From Sphingomonas mucosissima (lineage in GTDB: Bacteria; Pseudomonadota; Alphaproteobacteria; Sphingomonadales; Sphingomonadaceae): a stretch of DNA of 64,000 nucleotides. The notes under the pieces are model-generated. The model made no database searches and was not told the origin of the DNA. It worked only from the letters and a program-made list of their open reading frames with translations. The DNA lies in NCBI RefSeq assembly GCF_002197665.1, contig NZ_NBBJ01000001.1, positions 1,364,001-1,428,000 on the forward strand, in the 5' to 3' direction. The translations under genes and the position numbers were made by a program. This document shows positions 36,246-44,793 of the stretch, piece by piece; the stretch's first letter is position 1; each line of letters opens with the position of its first letter.

Positions 36246-37676
36246 ATGACTGCACAAGAGATCGTAGCGGAGCTAGACCGGCTCTACACCGGCGCTGTGG
36301 CGCGCCTCCAGGCCGCCCTTGACCTATACCTCACGCAAGGGGTGCCCCCGTCGTCGGAAGCACGCCGCGACGGTTCGTTCGCGTATCCCGAAATCCGCCT
36401 TAGCTTCCGGGGCGGCGATAGCCGGCCGGCGCCGCTGCGATCGTTCGGCCGGCTCGTTACCGCGGGCGAATACCGCATTTCGGTCACCAAGCCCGCGCTC
36501 TTCGCGGATTACCTCGAAGAACAGCTCACCCTGCTGATCGAAGATTATGACGTCACGGTGGAAGCCGTGCCGGGCGCGACCGAAATCCCCTTCCCTTATG
36601 TGCTCGACGCCGGCCACGCGCTGAGCCTGGACGAGGTTTCCGCCGCCGAGCTGGCACGCCACTTCCCGGCGACGGAGCTTGCCCATATCGGTGACGAGAT
36701 CGCCGACGGCCTGTGGGCGTCGATCGACGGCACGCGCCCGCTCGCGCTCTTCGACGGGCTGCGCACCGATTTCAGCCTCGCGCGGCTGCGGCACTATACC
36801 GGCACGGCGCCGGAGCATGTCCAGCGCTACGTGCTGTTCACCAATTATCACCGCTATGTCGACGAATTCGTCCGCTTCGGTGCGGCGCAGGTCAGCGAGG
36901 GCAGCCGCTTCACCGCGCTGGCCGGGCCGGGCGGCGTCATGTTCCGGCCGGGCGATGATCCGGCGATCCTTGACGATACGGCGTGGCGGCGGCTGCAAAT
37001 GCCCGCCTATCACCTTGTCGCGCCGGATCGCTCGGGCATCACGCTCGTCAACATCGGGGTGGGCCCGTCGAACGCCAAGACGATTACCGACCATCTGGCG
37101 GTGACTCGCCCCGACGCATGGATGATGATCGGCCATTGCGGCGGGCTGCGGCCATCGCAGCGGATCGGCGACTATGTGCTCGCGCACGCCTATCTGCGCG
37201 ACGACCATGTGCTCGACGACATGCTGCCGCCCGAGATCCCGGTGCCGGCGATCGCCGAGGTGCAGCAGGCGCTGGCGCGCGCGGCCGAGACGGTGTCGGG
37301 GCAGTCTGGCGAAGAGCTGAAGCGGCGGCTGCGGACCGGGACGATCGTCACCACTGACGATCGCAACTGGGAGCTTCGCTACAGCCGTTCCGCGCTCCGT
37401 TTTTCGCTGAGCCGTGCTGTCGGCATCGACATGGAATCGGCGACGATCGCGGCGCAGGGCTTCCGCTTCCGCGTCCCCTACGGCACGCTGCTGTGCGTCT
37501 CCGACAAGCCGCTGCACGGCGAACTGAAGCTGCCCGGCCAGGCCAACCGCTTCTACGAGCGGGCGATTTCGGAGCATATGCGGATCGGCATCGAGACCTG
37601 CGAGGAGTTGCGCCGCGACGGGCAGAAGCTGCACAGCCGCAAGCTGCGCGCCTTCAACGAGCCGCCGTTCCGTTAA
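36246..37676 (+). CDS. amn: AMP nucleosidase
   Basis: Amn cleaves AMP to adenine and ribose 5-phosphate, controlling adenylate levels. The 476 residues match E. coli Amn (about 484). An N-terminal regulatory domain (YPEIRLSFRGG, RSFGRLVTAGEYRISVTKP) is followed by a nucleoside-phosphorylase-fold domain with TLVNIGVGPSNAKTITDHLA, MMIGHCGGLR, the substrate-contact segment AVGIDMESATIAAQGFRFR and the late LLCVSDKPLHGELK. It is monocistronic. With ahcY and purF also in the window, purine turnover is well represented, but they are not one operon. Confidence 0.96.
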   Translation: MTAQEIVAELDRLYTGAVARLQAALDLYLTQGVPPSSEARRDGSFAYPEIRLSFRGGDSRPAPLRSFGRLVTAGEYRISVTKPALFADYLEEQLTLLIEDYDVTVEAVPGATEIPFPYVLDAGHALSLDEVSAAELARHFPATELAHIGDEIADGLWASIDGTRPLALFDGLRTDFSLARLRHYTGTAPEHVQRYVLFTNYHRYVDEFVRFGAAQVSEGSRFTALAGPGGVMFRPGDDPAILDDTAWRRLQMPAYHLVAPDRSGITLVNIGVGPSNAKTITDHLAVTRPDAWMMIGHCGGLRPSQRIGDYVLAHAYLRDDHVLDDMLPPEIPVPAIAEVQQALARAAETVSGQSGEELKRRLRTGTIVTTDDRNWELRYSRSALRFSLSRAVGIDMESATIAAQGFRFRVPYGTLLCVSDKPLHGELKLPGQANRFYERAISEHMRIGIETCEELRRDGQKLHSRKLRAFNEPPFR

Positions 37677-37691
37677 GCGACGTTGCGCGGA

Positions 37692-37718
37692 GGAAACGTT
37701 TGTTCGGGTCACTGCGTT
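37692..37718 (+). promoter_or_regulatory. EcfG-like general-stress promoter element (second)
   Basis: GGAAAC at 37692-37697 and CGTT at 37715-37718, with 17 bp between GAAAC and CGTT. It has the same shape as the element at 35781 and lies 35 bp upstream of the Lys/Pro/Ala-rich membrane protein gene. Confidence 0.5.
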
Positions 37719-37753
37719 AGCTCCCCATCCACGCGAATAAAGGGGAGCTGACC

Positions 37754-38302
37754 ATGGCCGACAACGAAGAAACGCCGCCCGCCGCCGCGCCCAAGCCGCC
37801 CGCGCGCCGGGCGCCACGCAAGACCACGCCGGCCAAGTCAGCCGCCGACAAGCCAGCGCCTAAGCCGAAGCGGAAGCCAGCGGGCGAAGCGAGCGAAAGC
37901 GCGGCCAAGCCTGCCGCCGCTGCCCGCAAGGCGCCGGCGCCGCCCAAGCCGCGCTCGACGAAGCGCGCCACGCCGGCGCCCAAGCGGCCGGCAAAGCCCA
38001 AGGTCGAGACGCCGGCAGAAGCCGAGAAGCAGCCGGCCTGGAAGAGCAAGGCAGCGATTGCGGGTGGGCTGGCAGCAGTTGGCGCTGCTGCAACCGCAGC
38101 GCTGCTAACGCTGCGCGGCTCCACGCCGAAGAAGGCGACCGAGGATAAGGCTGCCCCGGCGAAGGAAGCGGCGGCGTCGAAGGACAGCAAGTCGCCCACC
38201 CCGCCGCCCAGTCAGGACGGACATGCCCATATGCCGGACGGGCAAGACGCGACCAAATCATTCCAGGCCGGGATCGCGGACGAAAACACTATCCCGGAAT
38301 AA
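37754..38302 (+). CDS. Lys/Pro/Ala-rich protein with one transmembrane helix
   Basis: A 182-residue protein of unknown function. Residues 1-95 are a basic, disordered PAKPK-type region (RAPRKTTPAKSAADKPAPKP) like the tails of histone H1-like proteins. Residues about 98-118 form a hydrophobic Ala/Gly helix (AAIAGGLAAVGAAATAALLT). The C-terminus is hydrophilic and ends ADENTIPE. It could tether nucleic acid or peptidoglycan to the membrane; that is speculation from composition. The ATG is preceded by AAAGGGGAG. A possible stress promoter is upstream. Confidence 0.74.
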   Translation: MADNEETPPAAAPKPPARRAPRKTTPAKSAADKPAPKPKRKPAGEASESAAKPAAAARKAPAPPKPRSTKRATPAPKRPAKPKVETPAEAEKQPAWKSKAAIAGGLAAVGAAATAALLTLRGSTPKKATEDKAAPAKEAAASKDSKSPTPPPSQDGHAHMPDGQDATKSFQAGIADENTIPE

Positions 38303-38372
38303 GGCTGGATTCATCCGCACCGACTGTCGGCAGTTTTCAGTTGTTGCGAGATTCGAACGTCAGCAGCCTCGC

Positions 38373-38405
38373 GAGGCACCGCTCCATGAACCGGAGCGGT
38401 GCCTC
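38373..38405. terminator. Perfect hairpin between convergent genes
   Basis: A perfect 13-bp stem (38373-38385 with 38393-38405, 7-nt loop) in the 117-bp gap between the Lys-rich protein and M2 peptidase genes. There is no strong U-run on either side, but position and stability support a shared terminator. Confidence 0.65.
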
Positions 38406-38419
38406 CTTAGCGGGTAGGA

Positions 38420-40252
38420 TTACCAGCCGCTCGGCTTGCCCTTATTCTGCTGATCCAGCCACTTCTTCAGCGGCGCGAAGTACGCGACCATCGACTTGCC
38501 GGACATCTGGCGCGTGCCGGTGAACGCCTGGAGTGCGTCCGGCCAGGGCTTGGACTGGCCCATCTTCAGCATCGCGTCGAGCTTCGCACCCACTTCCTTG
38601 TTGCCGTAGAAGGAGCAGCGGTGAAGCGGGCCCTTCCAGCCGACCTGACGGCAGGCGGCCTCATAGAATTGGAACTGCAGCAGCCGCGCCAGGAAGTACC
38701 GGGTGTAGGGCACTGCCGCGGGCACGTGATATTTGGCGCCCGGATCGAACTTCGTCTCATCCCGAGCGACCGGGGGCACGATGCCCTGGTACTGCAGCCG
38801 AAGCTTGTCCCAGCCCGCCTGCATCTGGCCCGCGGGGATCTCGCCCGAGAACACCTGCCACCGCCACTTGTCGACCAGCAGGCCGAACGGGAGGAACGCT
38901 ACCTTGTCCATCGCCTGACGCAGCAGGAGACCAATGTCCTTGTCAGCGGCGGGCACCTTGGCCGGATCCAGCAGATTGATCTTCACCAGATAATCCGGCG
39001 TGATCGACAGAGCGACGAAATCGCCGATCGCTTCGTGGAAGCCGTCGTTTGCTCCGTTCATATAAAGCAGCGGCTGCTGGTTATAGGCGCGCTGATAGTA
39101 ATTGTGGCCAAGCTCGTGATGGATGGTGACGAAATCGTCCGAATTCACCTTGGTGCACATCTTGATGCGCAGGTCGTCGACGTTGTCGACATTCCAGGCG
39201 CTGGCGTGACAGATGACTTCCCGATCCTGCGGCTTAACGATCTGCGAACGCTGCCAGAAGGTTTCCGGGAGCGGGGCAAAACCGAGCGACGAATAGAAGC
39301 CCTCGCCGGTCTTCACCATCTTCAGCGGATCATATTGCTTCGCCTTGAGCAGATCCCCGATGTCATAGCCGAGGTCACCGGCACCCGCGGGCGCCACCAC
39401 ATCATAGATGTTGCCCCATTCCTGCGCCCACATATTACCGAGCAGGTCGGCGCGGATCGGGCCGGTCTTCGGCTGCACGGCGTCACCGTACTTTTCGTTC
39501 AGCTTCCAGCGCACAAAGGTGTGGAGCGCCTTGTACAAAGGCTCCACTTCGCCCCAGAGCTTGTCGGTCAGCGCGGCAAACTCGTCTGGCTTCATGTCGT
39601 AGCCGGAACGCCACAGGGCGCCGGTGTCCTTGAAGCCGAGACCGGTCGCCCCTTCGTTGGCCAGCGCGGTCATGGCGGCATAGTCCTGCCGCATCGGCGC
39701 GCCGACATTGTCGTGCCAGCTTACCCACATTTCCTTCAGCTTTTCGGGATCGCGCGAGTCGCCCATCGCCGCCTCGATGTCGGAGCCGTTGATCGGCTTG
39801 CCATCCAATGTCCCGCGGCCCTTGCCGTAGCTGGAGGACATACGGGTTGTCAGCGTCGACAGCTCCTCGGCAGCGCCCGGCTTGTTGGGCGCCGGCAGGG
39901 TGACGCCACCAGCGAGGATATACAGCTTGCGCGCGGTATCGGCGGAAAGGCCGGGAACGTTGCGGAACTTGGCCGCCTCGATCGCCATCTGGACCTGGCG
40001 CTCGGTGAACCGGCCACCGGCCTTCGCAGCAAGCGCATCGGTATCGTCGGTGATGTAGGTGGCATTCACCCAAGAGATCTGGGCCAGTTCCACGCTGGAG
40101 GCGGCAAGCTCCTTTTCCGCCGCGGCAACAAAGGCGTCAGCCTGAGCGGCAGTCGGCGCGGCTTCCGAAGCGGCGGCCTGCTGCTGGGCGGATGCGGGTT
40201 GCACGACAAGCGCTGCGGCGAGCGCCGCCAGCGATACGAGTTGAAATTTCAT
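38420..40252 (-). CDS. M2-family peptidyl-dipeptidase (bacterial ACE homologue)
   Basis: A 610-residue zinc metallopeptidase of the angiotensin-converting-enzyme family, releasing C-terminal dipeptides. It has a signal peptide (SLAALAAALVVQPASAQ), so it acts in the periplasm or outside. The zinc motif HHELGH is near residue 378 and the third ligand falls in HEAIGDF downstream. The length fits a single-domain bacterial ACE. The start at 40252 is set by the signal peptide. It is probably part of the peptide-scavenging set with the S9 peptidase and TonB receptor, though the genes are not linked. Confidence 0.95.
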   Translation of the reverse strand: MKFQLVSLAALAAALVVQPASAQQQAAASEAAPTAAQADAFVAAAEKELAASSVELAQISWVNATYITDDTDALAAKAGGRFTERQVQMAIEAAKFRNVPGLSADTARKLYILAGGVTLPAPNKPGAAEELSTLTTRMSSSYGKGRGTLDGKPINGSDIEAAMGDSRDPEKLKEMWVSWHDNVGAPMRQDYAAMTALANEGATGLGFKDTGALWRSGYDMKPDEFAALTDKLWGEVEPLYKALHTFVRWKLNEKYGDAVQPKTGPIRADLLGNMWAQEWGNIYDVVAPAGAGDLGYDIGDLLKAKQYDPLKMVKTGEGFYSSLGFAPLPETFWQRSQIVKPQDREVICHASAWNVDNVDDLRIKMCTKVNSDDFVTIHHELGHNYYQRAYNQQPLLYMNGANDGFHEAIGDFVALSITPDYLVKINLLDPAKVPAADKDIGLLLRQAMDKVAFLPFGLLVDKWRWQVFSGEIPAGQMQAGWDKLRLQYQGIVPPVARDETKFDPGAKYHVPAAVPYTRYFLARLLQFQFYEAACRQVGWKGPLHRCSFYGNKEVGAKLDAMLKMGQSKPWPDALQAFTGTRQMSGKSMVAYFAPLKKWLDQQNKGKPSGW

Positions 40253-40306
40253 GATCTGTCCTGGTGTATCGTTATGGTGCCACACTGAGCGCGGGCATCG
40301 ATCGGG

Positions 40307-41068
40307 TCAAGCCGCGAGGAAGGCCGCCATCGCCTGCCCAAGCTCGGCTTTCGTCACTGAACTCATATGGTTGCCGGGTACCTCCACCAAGCGTGCGTGC
40401 GGCAGCGCAGCGGCCAGCGCCGCGGCCGAGCCATTGTCGTCATCGTCCGCGCCATTCACCACCAGCGTCGGCCAAGCGAAGCCGCTGACGGTCTCCGCCG
40501 GGGTGGAGACGAAGGTGTCGAGGATGCCAAGCAATGCGACGGGATCGCCCCCGGTCGTCTTCAGGAAAGCCTCTGCCAGCCAGGCCGGGCTGCCGCGCTC
40601 ATGCGTGCCAAGGTTCGTCAGGATGTGCCGAAAATGGCTTTGTCGCCGCTCGGAATTCGTCAACCCGTCGAGCCCCATGCCGGAGAAGACGACCTTCTTC
40701 GGCGTGGCGCCGGTGGCGAGCATCCGCGCGGTGGTTCTCGCGCCGAGCGAATATCCCCCCAAGTCGTAATCCGAGAGGCCCAGGTGCGCGATCAGCGCAT
40801 GGCCGTCCTTTGCCAGCGCATCGGGTGGATAGGCCGCCGCGTCGTGCGGCTTGTCGCTCTGCCCGTGCGCACGCAGATCGGGCATGATCACCCGGCGCCC
40901 CTCGGCGGCGATCGCCTCGGCATGGCCGTAGCGGATCCAGTTGGTATTCGCGTCGGAGAAATAGCCATGAAGAAGCACGACGGGGCGCCCCTTCCCCAGC
41001 TCGTGCCAGGCCAGCCGCGTGCCATCGAAGCTGGCGAAGTGATGCGTTTCAGTCGGGAGTTTTGCCAC
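40307..41068 (-). CDS. Alpha/beta fold hydrolase (GTG start)
   Basis: A 253-residue hydrolase. HELGKGRPVVLLHGYFSDA is the oxyanion region, LGGYSLGARTT the nucleophile elbow (GYSLG), VNGADDDD the Asp segment and VPGNHMS the His. The substrate is unknown. I chose GTG 41068, giving VAKLPTETHHFASFDGTRLA; there is no nearer ATG, and longer frames run through the GFA gene. It overlaps the end of the GFA gene by 20 bp, so the two are translationally linked. Confidence 0.87.
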   Translation of the reverse strand: MAKLPTETHHFASFDGTRLAWHELGKGRPVVLLHGYFSDANTNWIRYGHAEAIAAEGRRVIMPDLRAHGQSDKPHDAAAYPPDALAKDGHALIAHLGLSDYDLGGYSLGARTTARMLATGATPKKVVFSGMGLDGLTNSERRQSHFRHILTNLGTHERGSPAWLAEAFLKTTGGDPVALLGILDTFVSTPAETVSGFAWPTLVVNGADDDDNGSAAALAAALPHARLVEVPGNHMSSVTKAELGQAMAAFLAA

Positions 41069-41492
41069 AAGCGTCCATCCAGCGTTGCCTGATGCTCTCA
41101 TTCTCCTCGCTTCGCACGCGTGGCAAGTCGCGCGTGTCGATCCAGGCCTCGTGGATGCTCTCCACCGCATAATGGTGCACCGGCCTGAACCGGCTGGGAT
41201 CGTCAAAGCTGCCGACGGTGATGTCGACATTCTCCCCGTTCTCCAGGAAGGCAAAGCCCAGCGGGGTGCCGCAACGGGCGCAAAACGGCCGATGTGCGAT
41301 GGGGGATGACTGATACCAGTCAGGTTCGGCCTGCCAGCGGAGGTTTTCGGCCGGAATGTTTACAAAGGCGATCGACACGCCGCCGGTCGCGCGCTGGCAC
41401 ATGCGGCAGTGACAGAGATAGGCCTCATCGCTCTCGATATCGGCTTCGTAGCGCACGCGTCCGCATTGGCAGCCGCCGGTCATTACCGTCAT
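41049..41492 (-). CDS. GFA-family (glutathione-dependent formaldehyde-activating-like) protein
   Basis: A 147-residue zinc protein of the Gfa fold. Cysteines sit in the family pattern: GGCQCG (C8, C10), CHCRMC (C27, C29, C32) and CARCG. Members bind two zinc ions; few have a proven activity, and the formaldehyde role is uncertain outside the founding enzyme. The start is ATG 41492. It is divergent from marR, with a 115-bp shared region holding the operator-like repeat, so MarR may also control it. Confidence 0.91.
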   Translation of the reverse strand: MTVMTGGCQCGRVRYEADIESDEAYLCHCRMCQRATGGVSIAFVNIPAENLRWQAEPDWYQSSPIAHRPFCARCGTPLGFAFLENGENVDITVGSFDDPSRFRPVHHYAVESIHEAWIDTRDLPRVRSEENESIRQRWMDACGKTPD

Positions 41493-41577
41493 GATCCTGC
41501 TCCTCGACAGGGACAACGCTTTGAACGCGTCTGCGCTGCAACGCTCGAAAGAACCATGTGAGTGGCAGCTCTTCAAA

Positions 41578-41600
41578 CATATAAGCGTGCTTATTATATG
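41578..41600. promoter_or_regulatory. MarR operator candidate in the GFA/marR intergenic region
   Basis: An inverted repeat CATATAA-N9-TTATATG (41578-41584 and 41594-41600) with an inner AAGC-GT-GCTT dyad. It covers the likely -10 of marR (TTATAT, 41594-41599) only 8 bases before the ATG, which has no Shine-Dalgarno sequence, so the message may be leaderless. The symmetry is seen directly; binding by MarR is inferred. Confidence 0.62.
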
Positions 41601-41607
41601 CCGACAC

Positions 41608-42051
41608 ATGACAGACTCATTCGGGTTCCTGCTGAGCGACACCGCGCGCCTGCTCCGCAAGCGCTTCGACGAGCGTGCACGGCAGCATGGCGCGACTCGT
41701 GCCCAGTGGAAGGCGCTGCTGGGGATCAACCGGAACGAGGGGATCAACCAGGGCGCGCTGGCCGACCTTCTGGAGGTGGAGCCTATCACCTTGTGCCGGC
41801 TGGTCGATCGCATGGAAGAAGGCGGACTCGTGGAGCGGCGGCGCGATCCGAGCGATCGGCGTGCCTGGCAATTGTTCCTTACCGACAAGGCGGGCCCTGT
41901 GCTCGAAGAGCTTCACGCCACCGCGGGCGAACTGATGAGCCAAGCGCTGTTCGGCATCTCCGACGAGCAAGTCGCCACCATGACCGCGTGGCTGGATCAG
42001 ATCCGCAACAATCTCAGTTCCGCCGAAAACAAGGGGGTGGCGCATGGCTGA
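41608..42051 (+). CDS. MarR-family transcriptional regulator
   Basis: A 147-residue winged-helix repressor. The fold is visible as TRAQWKALLGINRNEGINQG (helices 2-3), ADLLEVEPITLCRLVDRMEE (recognition helix) and LVERRRDPSDRRAWQLFLT (wing). MarR proteins upstream of EmrAB usually repress the pump until an aromatic or phenolic drug binds. ATG 41608 gives the family N-terminus TDSFGFLLSDTARLLRKRF. Its end overlaps emrA by 8 bp, so it is the first gene of the pump operon and probably autoregulated. Confidence 0.95.
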   Translation: MTDSFGFLLSDTARLLRKRFDERARQHGATRAQWKALLGINRNEGINQGALADLLEVEPITLCRLVDRMEEGGLVERRRDPSDRRAWQLFLTDKAGPVLEELHATAGELMSQALFGISDEQVATMTAWLDQIRNNLSSAENKGVAHG

Positions 42052-43123
42052 CGCCGATCCGAAGACGCAAGCCGGCGTCGATGAGCAGATCTTGATCGAG
42101 GAAGGCGCCGCTGGCGCATCCAAGAAGCGCGGAAGCCTGCTGCGGCCGTTGCTGATGTTCGGCGTACCGCTGATGATCGCGGTGTTCGCCGGCTATTTCT
42201 ACCTGACCTCTGGCCGGTACATCACGACGGACAACGCCTATGTCCGGCAGGATGTGATCTCGGTCAGCCCGGATGTGTCGGGACGGATTGTGGCGGTGAA
42301 CGTCAAGGAGAACCAGCGGGTGAAGGCCGGCGACGTGCTGTTGCGCATCGACCCGGAGCCCTATCGGATCGCGCTGGCGCAGGCGGATGCCGATCTGGCG
42401 GCAGCGCGAGTGCAGGTCGCTACGCTGGCGACCGACAGCAGCAGCGCGGCCGCGGATATCGAGAGCGCCCGCGCCGAGCTGACGCTCGCGCAGGCGACGT
42501 TTCAGCGGCAGGACGCATTGATGAAGCGCGGCTTCACCACCCGCGCGAGTTACGACGCCGCGGTGCAGGACGTGGCCGCGGCCCGCGCGCGGATTGCCGC
42601 AGGCGAAGCGGCCGCGGCACGCGCGCGGCAACAGGTGGGGAGCGGTGGCGGCTCTGGCCAGCCCGCCGCTATTCAGGTAGCGTTGGCCAAGCGGGCGCAA
42701 GCGGCGATGAACCTGGAACGCACCGTCGTGAAGGCACCGGCCGACGGCGTTGTCAGCCAGACGAGCCGGCTGCAGGTCGGCAACATCACACCGTCGGGCG
42801 TGCCGGCGCTGAGTCTCGTGGTGAGCGACCGCGCCTGGGTGGAGGCGAACTTCAAGGAAACCGACCTCGACCATATGCGGGTGGGCCAGCCGGCCGAGCT
42901 GGAATTCGACGCTTATCCGGGGCTGAAGGTGAATGGCCGGGTGCAATCGATCGGCGCGGGCACCGGCAGTGAATTCTCCGTGCTCCCGGCGCAGAATGCC
43001 AACGGCAATTGGGTGAAGGTGACGCAGCGGGTGCCTGTGCGGATCGCCATCGACGGCACGCCGCCACGCGTGATGATCGCCGGCCTTTCCACGGACGTCA
43101 GTATCGACACCGGAGCGCGCTGA
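42044..43123 (+). CDS. emrA: EmrA-like HlyD-family periplasmic adaptor
   Basis: A 359-residue membrane-fusion protein linking an inner-membrane MFS pump to an outer-membrane channel. It has one N-terminal transmembrane helix (PLLMFGVPLMIAVFAGYFYL), the first lipoyl half (VSPDVSGRIVAVNVKENQRV), an alpha-helical hairpin rich in Ala/Arg/Gln, the second lipoyl half (RTVVKAPADGVVSQTSRLQV) and the beta-barrel (WVEANFKETDLDHMRVGQ). It overlaps marR and is followed one base later by emrB. No TolC gene is present, so the channel must be encoded elsewhere. Confidence 0.94.
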   Translation: MADADPKTQAGVDEQILIEEGAAGASKKRGSLLRPLLMFGVPLMIAVFAGYFYLTSGRYITTDNAYVRQDVISVSPDVSGRIVAVNVKENQRVKAGDVLLRIDPEPYRIALAQADADLAAARVQVATLATDSSSAAADIESARAELTLAQATFQRQDALMKRGFTTRASYDAAVQDVAAARARIAAGEAAAARARQQVGSGGGSGQPAAIQVALAKRAQAAMNLERTVVKAPADGVVSQTSRLQVGNITPSGVPALSLVVSDRAWVEANFKETDLDHMRVGQPAELEFDAYPGLKVNGRVQSIGAGTGSEFSVLPAQNANGNWVKVTQRVPVRIAIDGTPPRVMIAGLSTDVSIDTGAR

Positions 43124-43124
43124 C

Positions 43125-44699
43125 GTGGCATCCCGAGCGATGCCCATCCCATCCGGCGCGGCGGCGGATGATCCATCGCTGGGCAAGCCACTGCTCCAAA
43201 CGAACAATCGCGGGCTGCTGACGATCGGGATCATGGGCGCCATGATCATGCAGATCCTTGACACCACAATCGCCAACGTCGCGCTGCCGCACATGATGAC
43301 CAGCCTTGGCGCGACGGTGGACACCGTCACCTGGGTGCTGACCAGCTATATCGTTGCAACCGCGATCGCCCTCCCCGCCACCGGTTGGCTCTCCGACCGG
43401 CTGGGGAGCCGCAACCTGTTCCTCATTGCGGTTGCCGGCTTCATTGTCGCCTCCATGCTTTGCGGCATCGCCACGAGCCTGGAGGAAATGGTGGTCTTCC
43501 GGATCTTCCAGGGGGTCTTCGCGGCGTTCATCAACCCGCTGTCGCAAACCTCGATGCTGGACATCAACCGGCCGGAAAACGCGGCCAAGGCGATGAGCGT
43601 CTGGGGCATGGGCGTGATGGTCGGGCCGATCATGGGGCCGGTGCTCGGCGGTTGGCTGACCGAAAGCTACAATTGGCGCTGGGTGTTCTACGTCAACGTG
43701 CCGGTGGGTGCGCTGACCTTTGCGATCCTGTGGTTCCTTCTCCCCAGCCGACCCAAAGCGGTGCGGTCCTTCGACTTCGCCGGCTTTATCTACCTCGGCG
43801 TGGCGGTGGCGGCCTTTCAGTTGATGCTCGATCGTGGGCAAAGCGAGGATTGGTTCGACAGTTGGGAAGTGATCGTCGAGGCGCTGATCGCGCTGGCGTT
43901 CACGTGGCTCGCGGTCTTTCACTTCGTCACGGCGAAGAAGCCGCTGTTCGACCGCGCCTTGTTTCAGAACCGCAATCTGGTGACCGCGCTGCTCTTCATG
44001 CTGGTGGTGGGCATTTCCACCATGGCGCCAATGGCGCTGCTCCCGCCGATGCTCCAGAACCTGTTCGGCTATCCCGTGATCGACACCGGCATGATGATGG
44101 CCCCGCGCGGCGTCGGCGTGCTCTTCACCATGTGGCTGGCCGGGCAGATGATGGGCAAGGTGGACACGCGCATCGTCATCATGGTGGGGCTGGTGATCTT
44201 CGGCATATCGCTGCGCCAGATGGCGGGCTTTTCGTTGGAGCAGGATTATTGGCCGGTGATCACGGCAGGCTTCGTCCAGGGACTTGGCATGGGGCTTGTC
44301 TTCATGCCGCTGAACGCGCTCGCCTTTGCCACCCTCGACGGTCGCTATCGGACGGACGGTTCGAGCCTGCTGAACCTGTTTCGCTCGATCGGCCAGTCGG
44401 CCGGCATTTCGATGGTGACGGTGCTGCTCGCCCGTAACATCCAGACGAGCCATGCCGACCTCGCGCAGCATGTCACGCGCAATGCGATCGCCGGGTTCGA
44501 TGTGGCGCAGCTCAGTGGGCTTGGTTCGCTTGCGGATGCGGCCATGTCGATGGCCGACGCGATGGTGAACAAGCAAGCCGCAATGATCGCCTATCTCGAC
44601 GATTTCTACCTGATGAGCTGGATCTCTTTCGCTGCCGTGCCGCTGGTGCTGCTGTTGCAGAAGCCGAAGGGCAAGGTCGAGGTGGTGCACAGCGAGTAA
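43125..44699 (+). CDS. emrB: EmrB-like DHA2-family drug transporter
   Basis: A 524-residue MFS antiporter with 14 predicted helices. The first helix carries MQILDTTIANVALPHM (motif D1 of the DHA2 group), then WVLTSYIVATAIALPATGWL, motif A (GWLSDRLGSRNLF) and motif C (GVMVGPIMGPVLGGWL). Together with EmrA it should export hydrophobic drugs or uncouplers in exchange for protons. The start is GTG 43125, one base after the emrA stop; ATG 43140 is an alternative. Confidence 0.95.
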   Translation: MASRAMPIPSGAAADDPSLGKPLLQTNNRGLLTIGIMGAMIMQILDTTIANVALPHMMTSLGATVDTVTWVLTSYIVATAIALPATGWLSDRLGSRNLFLIAVAGFIVASMLCGIATSLEEMVVFRIFQGVFAAFINPLSQTSMLDINRPENAAKAMSVWGMGVMVGPIMGPVLGGWLTESYNWRWVFYVNVPVGALTFAILWFLLPSRPKAVRSFDFAGFIYLGVAVAAFQLMLDRGQSEDWFDSWEVIVEALIALAFTWLAVFHFVTAKKPLFDRALFQNRNLVTALLFMLVVGISTMAPMALLPPMLQNLFGYPVIDTGMMMAPRGVGVLFTMWLAGQMMGKVDTRIVIMVGLVIFGISLRQMAGFSLEQDYWPVITAGFVQGLGMGLVFMPLNALAFATLDGRYRTDGSSLLNLFRSIGQSAGISMVTVLLARNIQTSHADLAQHVTRNAIAGFDVAQLSGLGSLADAAMSMADAMVNKQAAMIAYLDDFYLMSWISFAAVPLVLLLQKPKGKVEVVHSE

Positions 44700-44731
44700 G
44701 GGCGCCGGCCGGTGCAACGTCGCAACGCAAA

Positions 44732-44762
44732 CGGGGGCGCCCTCTCGTGAAGGGCACCCCCG
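44732..44762. terminator. Terminator between convergent emrB and asd
   Basis: A 12-bp stem with one mismatch (44732-44743 with 44751-44762, 7-nt loop) in the 94-bp gap between convergent genes. It is very GC-rich, with no U-run. Confidence 0.6.
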
Positions 44763-44793
44763 CAGTGCCGGCGAGCCGCGTCGCAGGGGAGCG

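Noticed and set aside
38341..38372. A GATTCGAAC string resembling a tRNA T-loop
   Set aside because: No acceptor, anticodon or D-arm can be built around it.
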